The notes: generated by a model from the sequence alone, not told the origin. A DNA stretch of 9,419 bases from Bacteroidaceae bacterium (GCA_017558165.1 JAFYWE010000190.1:1-9419), one strand, 5' to 3'; shown: positions 1 to 6,466, numbered from the stretch's first letter. A program made the numbers and translations.

Positions 1-60
1 AGAGGAGGACTTTAGAACTTATATTTAAGTCTTATTCTTAAATTAAAATTTAAATCAAGA

Positions 61-90
61 AAAATCAGTGCTCCTCATGATAAGAGGAGC
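61..90 (-). terminator. Possible intrinsic terminator for the leftward rlmN-DUF4837 unit
   Basis: Read on the minus strand, GCTCCTC (90-84) pairs perfectly with GAGGAGC (76-70) around a 7-base loop. After the stem come ACTGA and a run of five T at about 64-60. A GC-rich stem followed by a short T tract is the form of an intrinsic terminator. It lies about 120 bases past the DUF4837 stop codon, farther than usual, and the T tract is short and offset, so the call is tentative. The same stem may instead belong to the switching hairpins at 70-111. Confidence 0.35.
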
Positions 91-131
91 TGTCACGTAG
101 TGACTGAGGAGTAGAAATAAATGTTCTTGTC

Positions 132-183
132 ATGTCAAGCCAAGGGCTTTCCCAAGAGCCCTTGCTATGTTTTGGGATGACAT
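132..183. ncRNA. Candidate pseudoknotted structured RNA or structured 3' UTR
   Basis: Three perfect complementarities nest here. Stem 1 pairs CAAGGGCT (141-148) with AGCCCTTG (157-164) around the 8-base loop TTCCCAAG. Six bases of that loop, TCCCAA (150-155), are the exact complement of TTGGGA (172-177), giving an H-type pseudoknot. Directly next to it, TGACAT (178-183) complements ATGTCA (132-137) and closes the whole element. All pairs are Watson-Crick, so either strand could fold. On the minus strand it would sit in the 3' UTR of the DUF4837 mRNA, about 30 bases past the stop codon. I do not recognise an RNA family. Confidence 0.35.
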
Positions 184-210
184 ATACACAGGGCCAAATG
201 CTATTTGTTT

Positions 211-1254
211 TTATTTTTTCTCTTCAATACTGAACTCCTGTAATCTGTTGCTCTCTTCAATGAACTTGTCGGCGGGCAACTTGAGTGTGAACAATGATGC
301 CTCGAGCTTGCGCATCATCGAGCCTTTCTTCCTGTTGGGGGCATAGAGGAATGCCTCTACTACAATGACCCTGTTGTTTATCTCGTCCACGACCGAGTGT
401 GACACGAACGGGCCGCCCATGATGTCGTTCTCCATCTCCCAGAGTCCGCGTACCACCTGGATGTAACGGTCCCTATATGAGCCCTCGGTTATCTCTACCG
501 ACCAGTCCACGGTCTTTATGTACTGGTCCATTCTCTTTGCGCGGATGTTCCTCTTCATCACGGAGTCGCGCATGTGTATGTAGTTCTCCCTTGAGAAATT
601 GTCGGTAGATGTGTATGGGTAGCTGTATACCATGAAGCTCTGGATCTCGGCCTTGGGGTCGTTGAAGTCGGACAGCCATACGAAGTTCTCGCCCTTCATG
701 TGTCCGTTGAGGTAGCCGGGGACCTTCAGCTCGCAGCCGAACATATCCTTGACAATCTTGAACGCTTTCTCGTTGTAACCACCTTCAAGTACGTTCATCT
801 GTCTCTCTATTTCCACTCGTGTGAGGAAGTCCACGATTACCTGTGAGTTCTCTGTCACGAACTTCTCGAACTCCTGCATGCTGGGTGAGTGGATACCCAT
901 GTATACCTGTGGCGTCGCGAATACGTCACGTGTGAACTTGAAAGAGTTCTGTGTGTAGCGGTTCTCGTTGATGTCCACGAAGATGATGTTGCGGAATGCC
1001 TTTGTAGAGCCCCTGAAATGCTTCTCGGTGACCCTTGAGATCCTGAATGAACGCTCAGACTGTGGCAGGCCGGGGATGTCGGTGTCGAGCGCATAGAGCA
1101 GTGCCCTCCCGGCAGGAGCCTCCCATATGTCATCGTTGCATACCACGAGTACCTCATAAGGGTTGCCGATTGCATGCTTTGATACATTGCCGCAACTAGT
1201 GATAGTGAGGATTATCAGTGCAAGTAAAATAAGCTTTTTCATTGTATCTGTCAT
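211..1254 (-). CDS. DUF4837 family lipoprotein
   Basis: The 347-residue product resembles the DUF4837 family of Bacteroidetes lipoproteins, whose function is unknown. The N-terminus has a positive MKK, a hydrophobic stretch (about residues 8-16) and the lipobox ITSC with Cys21 followed by Gly, so it should be a lipid-anchored envelope protein. The remainder is one soluble region with no further membrane segment. Aromatic, Arg-rich and acidic stretches alternate, for example around residues 225-275, and I see no known catalytic motif. The chosen ATG overlaps the rlmN stop as ATGA, implying translational coupling. A second in-frame Met, residue 5 (codon at 1242-1240), would give the more usual MKKLIL lipoprotein start and cannot be excluded. 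Family assignment rests on recall of sequence character and on the rlmN neighbourhood. Confidence 0.8.
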   Translation of the reverse strand: MTDTMKKLILLALIILTITSCGNVSKHAIGNPYEVLVVCNDDIWEAPAGRALLYALDTDIPGLPQSERSFRISRVTEKHFRGSTKAFRNIIFVDINENRYTQNSFKFTRDVFATPQVYMGIHSPSMQEFEKFVTENSQVIVDFLTRVEIERQMNVLEGGYNEKAFKIVKDMFGCELKVPGYLNGHMKGENFVWLSDFNDPKAEIQSFMVYSYPYTSTDNFSRENYIHMRDSVMKRNIRAKRMDQYIKTVDWSVEITEGSYRDRYIQVVRGLWEMENDIMGGPFVSHSVVDEINNRVIVVEAFLYAPNRKKGSMMRKLEASLFTLKLPADKFIEESNRLQEFSIEEKK

Positions 1255-2288
1255 TTTTCGTTCTTGTTCTGTTTAAGTGTCGAGAGCATACCGCAGGCGG
1301 CAAAGATGTCCTCGCCGCGCGATGCCCTGATGGTGGTGAAGAGGCCGTTCTTCGTGAGGTAGTCCCTGAGCTGTACCATGCCCTCCTCATCAACTCCCTC
1401 AAGGGGCACGCCCGGGATGGCGTGGTAGCGTATGAGGTTTATGCGGCAGTCGATGCCGTTGAGCAGGCTCAGCAACTTACGTGCGTAGAACATTGTCTCG
1501 TTCACACCCTTGAATACGATATACTCGAATGTGAGCCTGCGCTGGTGGCTGAAATCGTACTCTCGCAACAGATCGAGCATCTCAACGATGGGATATCCCT
1601 TCTCGGCCGGCATTATCTCCTGACGTTTTTCGGGAACTGGGTGGTGGAGGCTCACCGCTATGTGGTAATCGCCCGAGTCGAGCAGGCGCTTGAGTCCCTT
1701 GCGTACACCCACGGTGGATACCGTCAGGCGGTGCGGGCTCCATCCGAGTCCGTAGTCACTGGTGAGTACCTCTATTGCGGGCAACAGGTTGTCAAGGTTG
1801 TCGCAAGGCTCGCCCATACCCATGAATACAATGTTGGTGAGCTTCTCGAATTCGGGCAATGCAAGAATCTGGTTCAGGATCTCATTTGTGGTGAGGTTTG
1901 CCGTGTACTTCTGCTTGCCTGTCATGCAGAACAGACAGTTCATCTTGCAACCTACCTGTGATGATACACACAGCGTGGCGCGTTCACCGTCGGGGATGTA
2001 TACGGCCTCGACAAAACGGTTTTCGTTTACTCGGTAAAGATATTTGATTGTGCCGTCAACAGAGTGCGCGGCCTCTGCGGGGGCGCTGAATCCGACTTCA
2101 AAAAGTTCTTTGAGCCTTTCGCGGTTCTTGAGGGAAATGTTTGACATCTCATCGATTGAACGCACTCTCTTGCTGTATACCCAATCGGCAATCTGCTTTG
2201 CTGTGAAAGCCGGCATTCCGGCCTCCTTCACTGCCTCCTTGAGCGCGTCAAGCGTCATTCCCAAAAGTTCTCTTTTCTTGCCTTCCAT
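1251..2288 (-). CDS. rlmN: Dual-specificity 23S rRNA A2503 / tRNA A37 C2-methyltransferase RlmN
   Basis: This is a 345-residue radical SAM enzyme that methylates C2 of A2503 in 23S rRNA and of A37 in some tRNAs, in the cytoplasm. The N-terminal RNA-binding part (about 1-75) starts with the family-typical LLGMTL segment, which favours the first Met. The CxxxCxxC motif is Cys114, Cys118 and Cys121 and should bind the 4Fe-4S cluster. GMGEP at 157-161 is the SAM-binding motif. Cys107, seven residues before the first cluster cysteine, matches E. coli Cys118. Cys332, in the segment GEDIFAACGML, matches E. coli Cys355, the residue that carries the methyl group. The full RlmN mechanism set is therefore present. 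The tail RASRGEDI favours RlmN over Cfr. It is the first gene of a leftward unit and overlaps the DUF4837 gene by 4 bases. Confidence 0.97.
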   Translation of the reverse strand: MEGKKRELLGMTLDALKEAVKEAGMPAFTAKQIADWVYSKRVRSIDEMSNISLKNRERLKELFEVGFSAPAEAAHSVDGTIKYLYRVNENRFVEAVYIPDGERATLCVSSQVGCKMNCLFCMTGKQKYTANLTTNEILNQILALPEFEKLTNIVFMGMGEPCDNLDNLLPAIEVLTSDYGLGWSPHRLTVSTVGVRKGLKRLLDSGDYHIAVSLHHPVPEKRQEIMPAEKGYPIVEMLDLLREYDFSHQRRLTFEYIVFKGVNETMFYARKLLSLLNGIDCRINLIRYHAIPGVPLEGVDEEGMVQLRDYLTKNGLFTTIRASRGEDIFAACGMLSTLKQNKNEK

Positions 2289-2325
2289 TCTCTTTCACTC
2301 TTGTTTTTTCTTGAATGCGATATGC

Positions 2326-2341
2326 GGAATATGTATATTCC
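2326..2341. promoter_or_regulatory. 7-bp palindrome upstream of rlmN (possible operator)
   Basis: GGAATAT (2326-2332) and ATATTCC (2335-2341) are exact inverted copies separated by GT, 38 bases upstream of the rlmN start codon. A symmetric site of this size could bind a dimeric repressor, or form a small hairpin in the rlmN leader. No regulator is identified and chance is not excluded in AT-rich DNA. Confidence 0.25.
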
Positions 2342-2350
2342 AACGCGAAG

Positions 2351-2421
2351 ATAGTGCAAAAAAGTGGTAATTTCCGTCTTATAACAAATAAAAATATTAT
2401 TTTATATATATAGTGCAAAAA
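2351..2421. repeat. Pair of 12-bp direct repeats in the divergent intergenic region
   Basis: The 12-mer ATAGTGCAAAAA occurs at 2351-2362 and again at 2410-2421, start to start 59 bases apart, close to a multiple of the DNA helical repeat. Between them lies very AT-rich sequence. The second copy also forms a weak hairpin, AGTG 2412-2415 with CACT 2422-2425. On the minus strand each repeat reads TTTTTGCAC and contains TTTG, the Bacteroidetes -33 form, so the first copy could serve an rlmN promoter. No good -7 box follows at the expected spacing, only a weak TACATATT. Confidence 0.3.
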
Positions 2422-2458
2422 CACTCTCTGAAAATGCGTGATTGTAGCTCTTTTTCAC

Positions 2459-2466
2459 TACTTTTG
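2459..2466 (+). promoter_or_regulatory. Bacteroidetes-type -7 box for the GT2/DUF4922 and SpoIID genes
   Basis: TACTTTTG fits the Bacteroidetes primary sigma -7 consensus TAnnTTTG exactly. It ends 21 bases before the start codon at 2488, so the transcript would have a leader of only about 15 bases. No TTTG is found 19-21 bases upstream, the nearest being a TTG at 2442-2444, which is too close. The -33 element is therefore missing or degenerate and the call rests on one box and its position. Confidence 0.45.
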
Positions 2467-2487
2467 AACTGAAACTTTAAAGAATTT

Positions 2488-4896
2488 ATGGAAAACAATA
2501 CAATAGAACTGTTCATGCCGCTTGCAGGTGACGTCTTTGATGCGTCGCTGACAGAGCGTCTTGTCTCGCTTGAGGCCGTGAGTAAAGTGTGGCTTCTGAG
2601 TGCCTCTCCTGTAGATGCGGAGCTTCCCGGGAAGGTGTCGGTACTGCAGGTCGATTCCCTGCAGAAAAGTATCCTGTTCAAGGATATGGCCGAGCGTGCT
2701 TCTGCCGATTATGTCCTCTTCCTTGCAAAGGAGGATGTTGATGTGGATGCCGATAAGATGCGTGCATTCGTTGATGCCATGCCCGATGATGCCTCAATGG
2801 GTTATTCGCACTATTGCAAGAGTGTTGACGGCATGGTGGTTGAGGCTCCTACGATAGAGTACCAGGCCGGCTCCTTGCGCAATGATTTTGATTTCGGGTC
2901 GTTGCTGCTGTTCAGGACATCGGCTCTCAAGCAGTATCTTGCAGAGTCGCTTGTACCGTGTGAATATGCAGGGCTTTACCAATTGAGGCTTGCCATGAGC
3001 CGCGTGGGACGTATATACCATCATTGCGAGTATGTATATACCGAGTGTGAGTACGATACACGCAAGAGCGGTGAGAAACAGTTCGATTATGTGAACCCTG
3101 CGCAGCGCAACGTGCAGATTGAGATGGAACAGGTGTGTACTCATCACCTCAAGGCTATCGGTGGCCTGTTGCCGGCATGCAAGTATGAGAAAATAGACCT
3201 TTCTGCCGGTGATTTCCCAGTAGAAGCTTCGGTAATCATTCCTGTACTCAACCGTGAATCTACCATTGCCGATGCCATAACATCGGTGCTCAGGCAACAG
3301 ACTACGTTTGCGTTCAACATATTGGTCGTTGATAACCATTCGACCGACAGGACACCGGCTATTATTGATTCGTTTGCCGACGAAAGGGTGGTGCATATAA
3401 TCCCGTCGCGCAATGATCTTGGTATCGGCGGTTGTTGGCAGCTTGCCGTGAACGATGAGCGTTGCGGACGTTTTGCGGTGCAGCTTGACAGTGACGATAT
3501 CTACAGCGACGATAATACCTTGCAGCGTGTGGTGGATGGCTTCTATGCCCAACAGTGCGCAATGCTCATAGGTTCGTACAGGATATGCGATTTTGAACTC
3601 AATACATTGCCTCCTGGCATAATAGACCACCGCGAGTGGAGCGAGGAGAACGGCCGTAACAACGCATTGCGTATAAACGGACTCGGTGCTCCGCGCGCCT
3701 TCTTCACTCCCGTGATACGTGAGGCGGGTTTCCCTAACGTAAGCTATGGCGAGGACTATGCCGTAGGTCTTGCCATCTCACGCCGTTACCGCATCGGTCG
3801 AATATATGACGTCCTCTATCTGTGCCGCCGTTGGGGCGGTAATTCCGATGCGGCCCTGTCGCACGCAAAGGTAAATGCGCATAATCTCTACAAGGACTCA
3901 TTGCGCACGGCAGAACTTAAGGCGCGCTTGGAACTTGTAAGGTCAATGGCAACTCCTGACGGTGACGGGTTGAAAGCATTCTTTGACGGGCAGTTGGCGC
4001 AGTGGCCCGATGCCGCAGGGCGTTATGCCGCACTTGATGACGTCGAGTTGCGTGAACTCGGTAATGGAATCACACTGCAGTATAATCCTGCAAGGGCTGT
4101 TTCTTCGGCTGCAAAGGTCGACAAGGAGTCCATTGCCGCACGCAAGTGTTTCCTGTGTGCCGGTAACCGCCCTGGTGAGCAGATCACTGAGAATGCCATG
4201 GGCTCGTTGGAGCTTCTTGTGAATCCTTTCCCGATACTTCCTTGTCACTTCACTCTGCCTGTGAAGGAGCATCTCCCGCAGATGCTGTTGCCGATGTATG
4301 CCGATATGCTGCATCTTGCGCACAAGTGGCAGGGGATGACGCTTTTCTATAACGGCGCCTTGTGTGGTGCTTCGGCGCCGGACCATGCGCATTTGCAGGC
4401 TGTACCTCTTGACCGCGTTCCTCTTTTCGGTGAATATTGGCGTGAGGAGGTTGCTGATGGTCTTGAACCATTGCTTGTCAATGCCGACGGCGGTATCTAC
4501 AATGTTACTACATATGCAGTGCCTCTCTTCAGGATTGAGACGCGTAATGTGTCGCGTTCTGTAGAACTGTTCGAGGCTCTACTTGCAGCAATGCCTGTAG
4601 TGGGTGATGAGCCAGAGCCACGAATGAATGTATTCGTGTACTATGCTCCAGGCGAGGGATATGTCACGACTGTGATACCACGCGCCGCTCATCGCCCGGC
4701 TTGTTACGGTGCCGAGGTTGACGGTCAACGTCTCGTCAGTCCGGGTGCCCTTGATATGGCCGGCCTTATGATAACTCCAAGGAGTGAGGATTTCCGTGCC
4801 ATCAGTGCCGATGAAGCTTTGGCTATGCTACAGGAGGTGGCTCTTTCTCCCGATGCCGTTGAATCTGTTGTCGATGATTTGATTGGTGGGGAATGA
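2488..4896 (+). CDS. GT2 glycosyltransferase fused to a GalT/Ap4A-phosphorylase-like (DUF4922-like) domain
   Basis: An 802-residue, apparently cytoplasmic protein with no signal peptide or membrane segment. Residues 1-230 resemble a degenerate GT-A fold, with DYVLFL and an acidic DVDVD at 83-87, then a GSLLLFRTSAL segment at 137-147. Residues 245-455 are a clear GT family 2 domain: ASVIIPVLNRE, VVDNHSTD at 280-287, DSDD at 334-337 for metal and nucleotide-sugar binding, GED at 421-423 as probable base and RRW at 447-449. Residues 525-800 resemble the GalT/Ap4A-phosphorylase branch of the HIT superfamily (DUF4922-like): CFLC with Cys554 and Cys557, NPFP with His587, the triad motif DHAHLQ with His633, His635 and Gln637, and PRAAHRP at 731-737. 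By analogy with GalT, His635 would carry the nucleotide, and Cys554, Cys557, His587 and His633 could bind zinc. It likely moves nucleotidyl groups and a sugar, but the substrates are unknown. Its stop overlaps the next start as ATGA. Confidence 0.85.
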   Translation: MENNTIELFMPLAGDVFDASLTERLVSLEAVSKVWLLSASPVDAELPGKVSVLQVDSLQKSILFKDMAERASADYVLFLAKEDVDVDADKMRAFVDAMPDDASMGYSHYCKSVDGMVVEAPTIEYQAGSLRNDFDFGSLLLFRTSALKQYLAESLVPCEYAGLYQLRLAMSRVGRIYHHCEYVYTECEYDTRKSGEKQFDYVNPAQRNVQIEMEQVCTHHLKAIGGLLPACKYEKIDLSAGDFPVEASVIIPVLNRESTIADAITSVLRQQTTFAFNILVVDNHSTDRTPAIIDSFADERVVHIIPSRNDLGIGGCWQLAVNDERCGRFAVQLDSDDIYSDDNTLQRVVDGFYAQQCAMLIGSYRICDFELNTLPPGIIDHREWSEENGRNNALRINGLGAPRAFFTPVIREAGFPNVSYGEDYAVGLAISRRYRIGRIYDVLYLCRRWGGNSDAALSHAKVNAHNLYKDSLRTAELKARLELVRSMATPDGDGLKAFFDGQLAQWPDAAGRYAALDDVELRELGNGITLQYNPARAVSSAAKVDKESIAARKCFLCAGNRPGEQITENAMGSLELLVNPFPILPCHFTLPVKEHLPQMLLPMYADMLHLAHKWQGMTLFYNGALCGASAPDHAHLQAVPLDRVPLFGEYWREEVADGLEPLLVNADGGIYNVTTYAVPLFRIETRNVSRSVELFEALLAAMPVVGDEPEPRMNVFVYYAPGEGYVTTVIPRAAHRPACYGAEVDGQRLVSPGALDMAGLMITPRSEDFRAISADEALAMLQEVALSPDAVESVVDDLIGGE

Positions 4897-6176
4897 GGCG
4901 TATTGATATTGGAATACTCCGCGCTCCGGAGATAAAGTTCGATTTGATCGGTGATTTTTGCTCGGATGCCCCTTTCGTGGCATCCGGCAATGTCGTTTCT
5001 GTGGTAGACGGCAAACTGTGTCTTAACGGTAATCCGTTTGATACGTTGCATTTTTACCCACAGTCCGCAGATGCGCGTTTTCTGTTGCATGATGTGGTGA
5101 TTGGTGTCGGTTTCCATTGGCAACGCAAGGAAGACCAGTGCTTTACGGGTGAGTTGTTGTTTATCGTTGAGGAAGGCGAGGTACGCGCCGTGAACAGGTT
5201 GCCGGTAGAGGATTACCTTGTAAGCGTGATATCAAGTGAGATGTCCGCGACGTCATCCTTGGAACTGCTGAGGGCTCATACGATAATTTCGCGCAGTTGG
5301 CTTTATGCGCAGCTGCAACGTGGTGGCGTGGTCCGGCAAGGAACTCTCGGGTGGGAAAGTGATGATGAAATCATACGCTGGTATGCGCGTGAGGACCACA
5401 CTCTGTTCGATTTCTGTGCCGATGATCATTGTCAACGTTATCAAGGCGTTACGCGTGCGGCCAACCCTAATGTGGTACGTGCGGTGCAGGATACGAGCGA
5501 TATTGTCCTCAAGTATGACGGCAAGGTCTGTGATGCCCGTTTCAGCAAGTGCTGTGGTGGTGTCACGGAGCGTTTCTCGGCCTGTTGGGAGAACGAGGAT
5601 TTTCCCTATCTTGAGACTTTCCGTGACAGTGATGGTGGTGAGCCGTTACCTGATCTCACGTCGGAGAGTGTGGCGCGCGAGTGGATAGAGAGCGTGCCTG
5701 CTTCATTCTGTTCTTCGGGCAGTAAGGAGGTACTGTCTCAGGTGCTCAATGGCTATGATCAGGAGACCAATGACTTCTATCGCTGGACGGTAAGGTATAC
5801 ACAGGAACAGCTTACAGAACTGGTAAAGGAACGCTCCTGTATTGATTTCGGAGAAATTATTGATTTGCAACCGGTTGAACGTGCCGCTTCGGGGCGTCTT
5901 GTAAGGTTGCGCGTGGTCGGTTCAAAACGCTCTGTCGTAGTCGGTAAGGAACTTGAGATACGTCGTTGGTTATCAGCTTCGCATCTCTACAGTTCTGCTT
6001 TTGTCGTTGACAAGGTCGAGGAGGATGGGGTAATCTCTTTTGTGCTAAAGGGTGCCGGCTGGGGGCATGGAGTAGGGCTTTGCCAGATAGGTGCTGCCGT
6101 AATGGGCGAGAAGGGGTATTCCTATGTGGAGATCCTGAACCATTACTATCCGGGTGCCGTGCTTGAGAAGGTGTGA
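4893..6176 (+). CDS. SpoIID/LytB domain protein without signal peptide
   Basis: The 427-residue product is a SpoIID/LytB family protein. SpoIID is a lytic transglycosylase that cleaves peptidoglycan strands lacking stem peptides. Family landmarks run in order: LPVEDYLVSVISSEM at 103-117 with Glu116 at the position of the SpoIID catalytic Glu, LLRAHTIISRSW at 125-136, DDHCQRYQG at 177-185, DARFSKCCGGVTE at 214-226, PYLE at 238-241, and the closing GWGHGVGLCQIGAA at 389-402 with HYYPG at 417-421. Known family members are exported, but this one starts MRRIDIGILRAPE with no hydrophobic segment. An in-frame stop at 4875-4877 rules out a longer N-terminus. It has 12 cysteines, more usual for a cytoplasmic protein. 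The ATG overlaps the previous stop by 4 bases, so the two proteins are probably made together and act in one process. Confidence 0.88.
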   Translation: MRRIDIGILRAPEIKFDLIGDFCSDAPFVASGNVVSVVDGKLCLNGNPFDTLHFYPQSADARFLLHDVVIGVGFHWQRKEDQCFTGELLFIVEEGEVRAVNRLPVEDYLVSVISSEMSATSSLELLRAHTIISRSWLYAQLQRGGVVRQGTLGWESDDEIIRWYAREDHTLFDFCADDHCQRYQGVTRAANPNVVRAVQDTSDIVLKYDGKVCDARFSKCCGGVTERFSACWENEDFPYLETFRDSDGGEPLPDLTSESVAREWIESVPASFCSSGSKEVLSQVLNGYDQETNDFYRWTVRYTQEQLTELVKERSCIDFGEIIDLQPVERAASGRLVRLRVVGSKRSVVVGKELEIRRWLSASHLYSSAFVVDKVEEDGVISFVLKGAGWGHGVGLCQIGAAVMGEKGYSYVEILNHYYPGAVLEKV

Positions 6177-6293
6177 TTTTTTCAAAAAAACGGTTTTTAA
6201 GGATTGGCTTTGTTAATTAGTTGGTAGATAGTGTGTTATGCGCTTGAAGTGGCGTTTGTGTTCTCTTCTTGGCAGTGTTTGTTCCCTGATGGA

Positions 6294-6313
6294 TTTTTTT
6301 TGACCAAAAAAAA
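6294..6313. repeat. T8-GACC-A8 inverted repeat
   Basis: Eight T (6294-6301), the spacer GACC and eight A (6306-6313) form a perfect inverted repeat of A/T pairs. It ends 15 bases before the candidate -7 box at 6329-6336. Runs of this kind bend DNA and can act as an upstream promoter element. They are also prone to slippage, which could change spacing upstream of the promoter. As an RNA hairpin it would be weak. Confidence 0.5.
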
Positions 6314-6328
6314 GTGTTTTCTTTGCAA

Positions 6329-6336
6329 TATTTTTG
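6329..6336 (+). promoter_or_regulatory. Bacteroidetes-type -7 box for the polysaccharide locus
   Basis: TATTTTTG matches TAnnTTTG exactly and lies 130 bases upstream of the sugar transferase start. The only well-formed TTTG upstream (6299-6302) is 26 bases away, longer than the usual 19-21, so the -33 box is not convincing. It is the best promoter candidate in this interval. If used, the mRNA has a leader of about 125 bases, long enough for regulation. Confidence 0.4.
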
Positions 6337-6466
6337 TTAAAAGCAAGTTAAGATAATAGAGACGTTCATGGGCTATTAAGAAAAAGACACACACATTGTC
6401 GGTACTTTATTGAGGGGCTTATGGACAATCTCTGTTTTGGATAGATAGATTACGGAATATCAAGAT

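Larger units (their letters stand above)
1..210. other. Non-coding flank rich in inverted repeats
   Basis: No convincing gene is visible here. The first 60 bases are strongly AT-rich. A short open frame, bases 2-28, would end in TAA and could be the C-terminus of a plus-strand gene entering from the left, but 8 codons cannot establish this. The rest is the region downstream of the DUF4837 gene and carries two clusters of inverted repeats, at 70-111 and 132-183, described separately. There is no recognisable tRNA, 5S rRNA, promoter or mobile-element end. Confidence 0.6.
6177..6466. other. AT-rich intergenic region ahead of the polysaccharide locus
   Basis: These 290 bases separate the SpoIID-like gene from the sugar transferase gene and hold no gene. 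Just after the SpoIID-like stop there are homopolymer runs, T6 (6177-6182), A7 (6184-6190) and T5 (6194-6198), but no GC-rich stem, so I call no intrinsic terminator. A T8-GACC-A8 inverted repeat lies at 6294-6313, followed by a -7 box at 6329-6336. The transcribed leader would then be about 125 bases. It contains a 6-bp inverted repeat, ATTGTC 6395-6400 with GACAAT 6424-6429, and a 7-codon frame at 6421-6444. No JUMPstart/ops-like element is visible. Confidence 0.6.

Noticed and set aside
2..28. Possible C-terminal end of a plus-strand gene entering from the left
   Set aside because: Only eight codons before a TAA and no recognisable motif; an open frame this short is expected by chance.
1242..1961. 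239-codon plus-strand open frame across rlmN
   Set aside because: It is antisense to RlmN, which has all expected catalytic residues, and the frame itself shows no domain signal.
1251..2288. Cfr-type antibiotic resistance methyltransferase
   Set aside because: The N-terminal LLGMTL segment, the RASRGEDI tail and the housekeeping context next to a DUF4837 lipoprotein gene fit RlmN.
2794..3630. 278-codon open frame on the minus strand inside the GT2 fusion gene
   Set aside because: It is antisense to the strongly supported GT2 domain, its translation has no recognisable motifs, and it looks like a shadow of the coding strand's codon bias.
6177..6198. T6/A7/T5 runs as an intrinsic terminator after the SpoIID-like gene
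   Set aside because: The only stem is A/T pairs (AAAAA with TTTTT around CGG), too weak to call without further support.
6177..6466. Invertible promoter of the Bacteroides capsule type
   Set aside because: No pair of longer inverted repeats flanks a promoter in this interval and no invertase gene is in the window; the inverted repeats seen are 6-8 bases.
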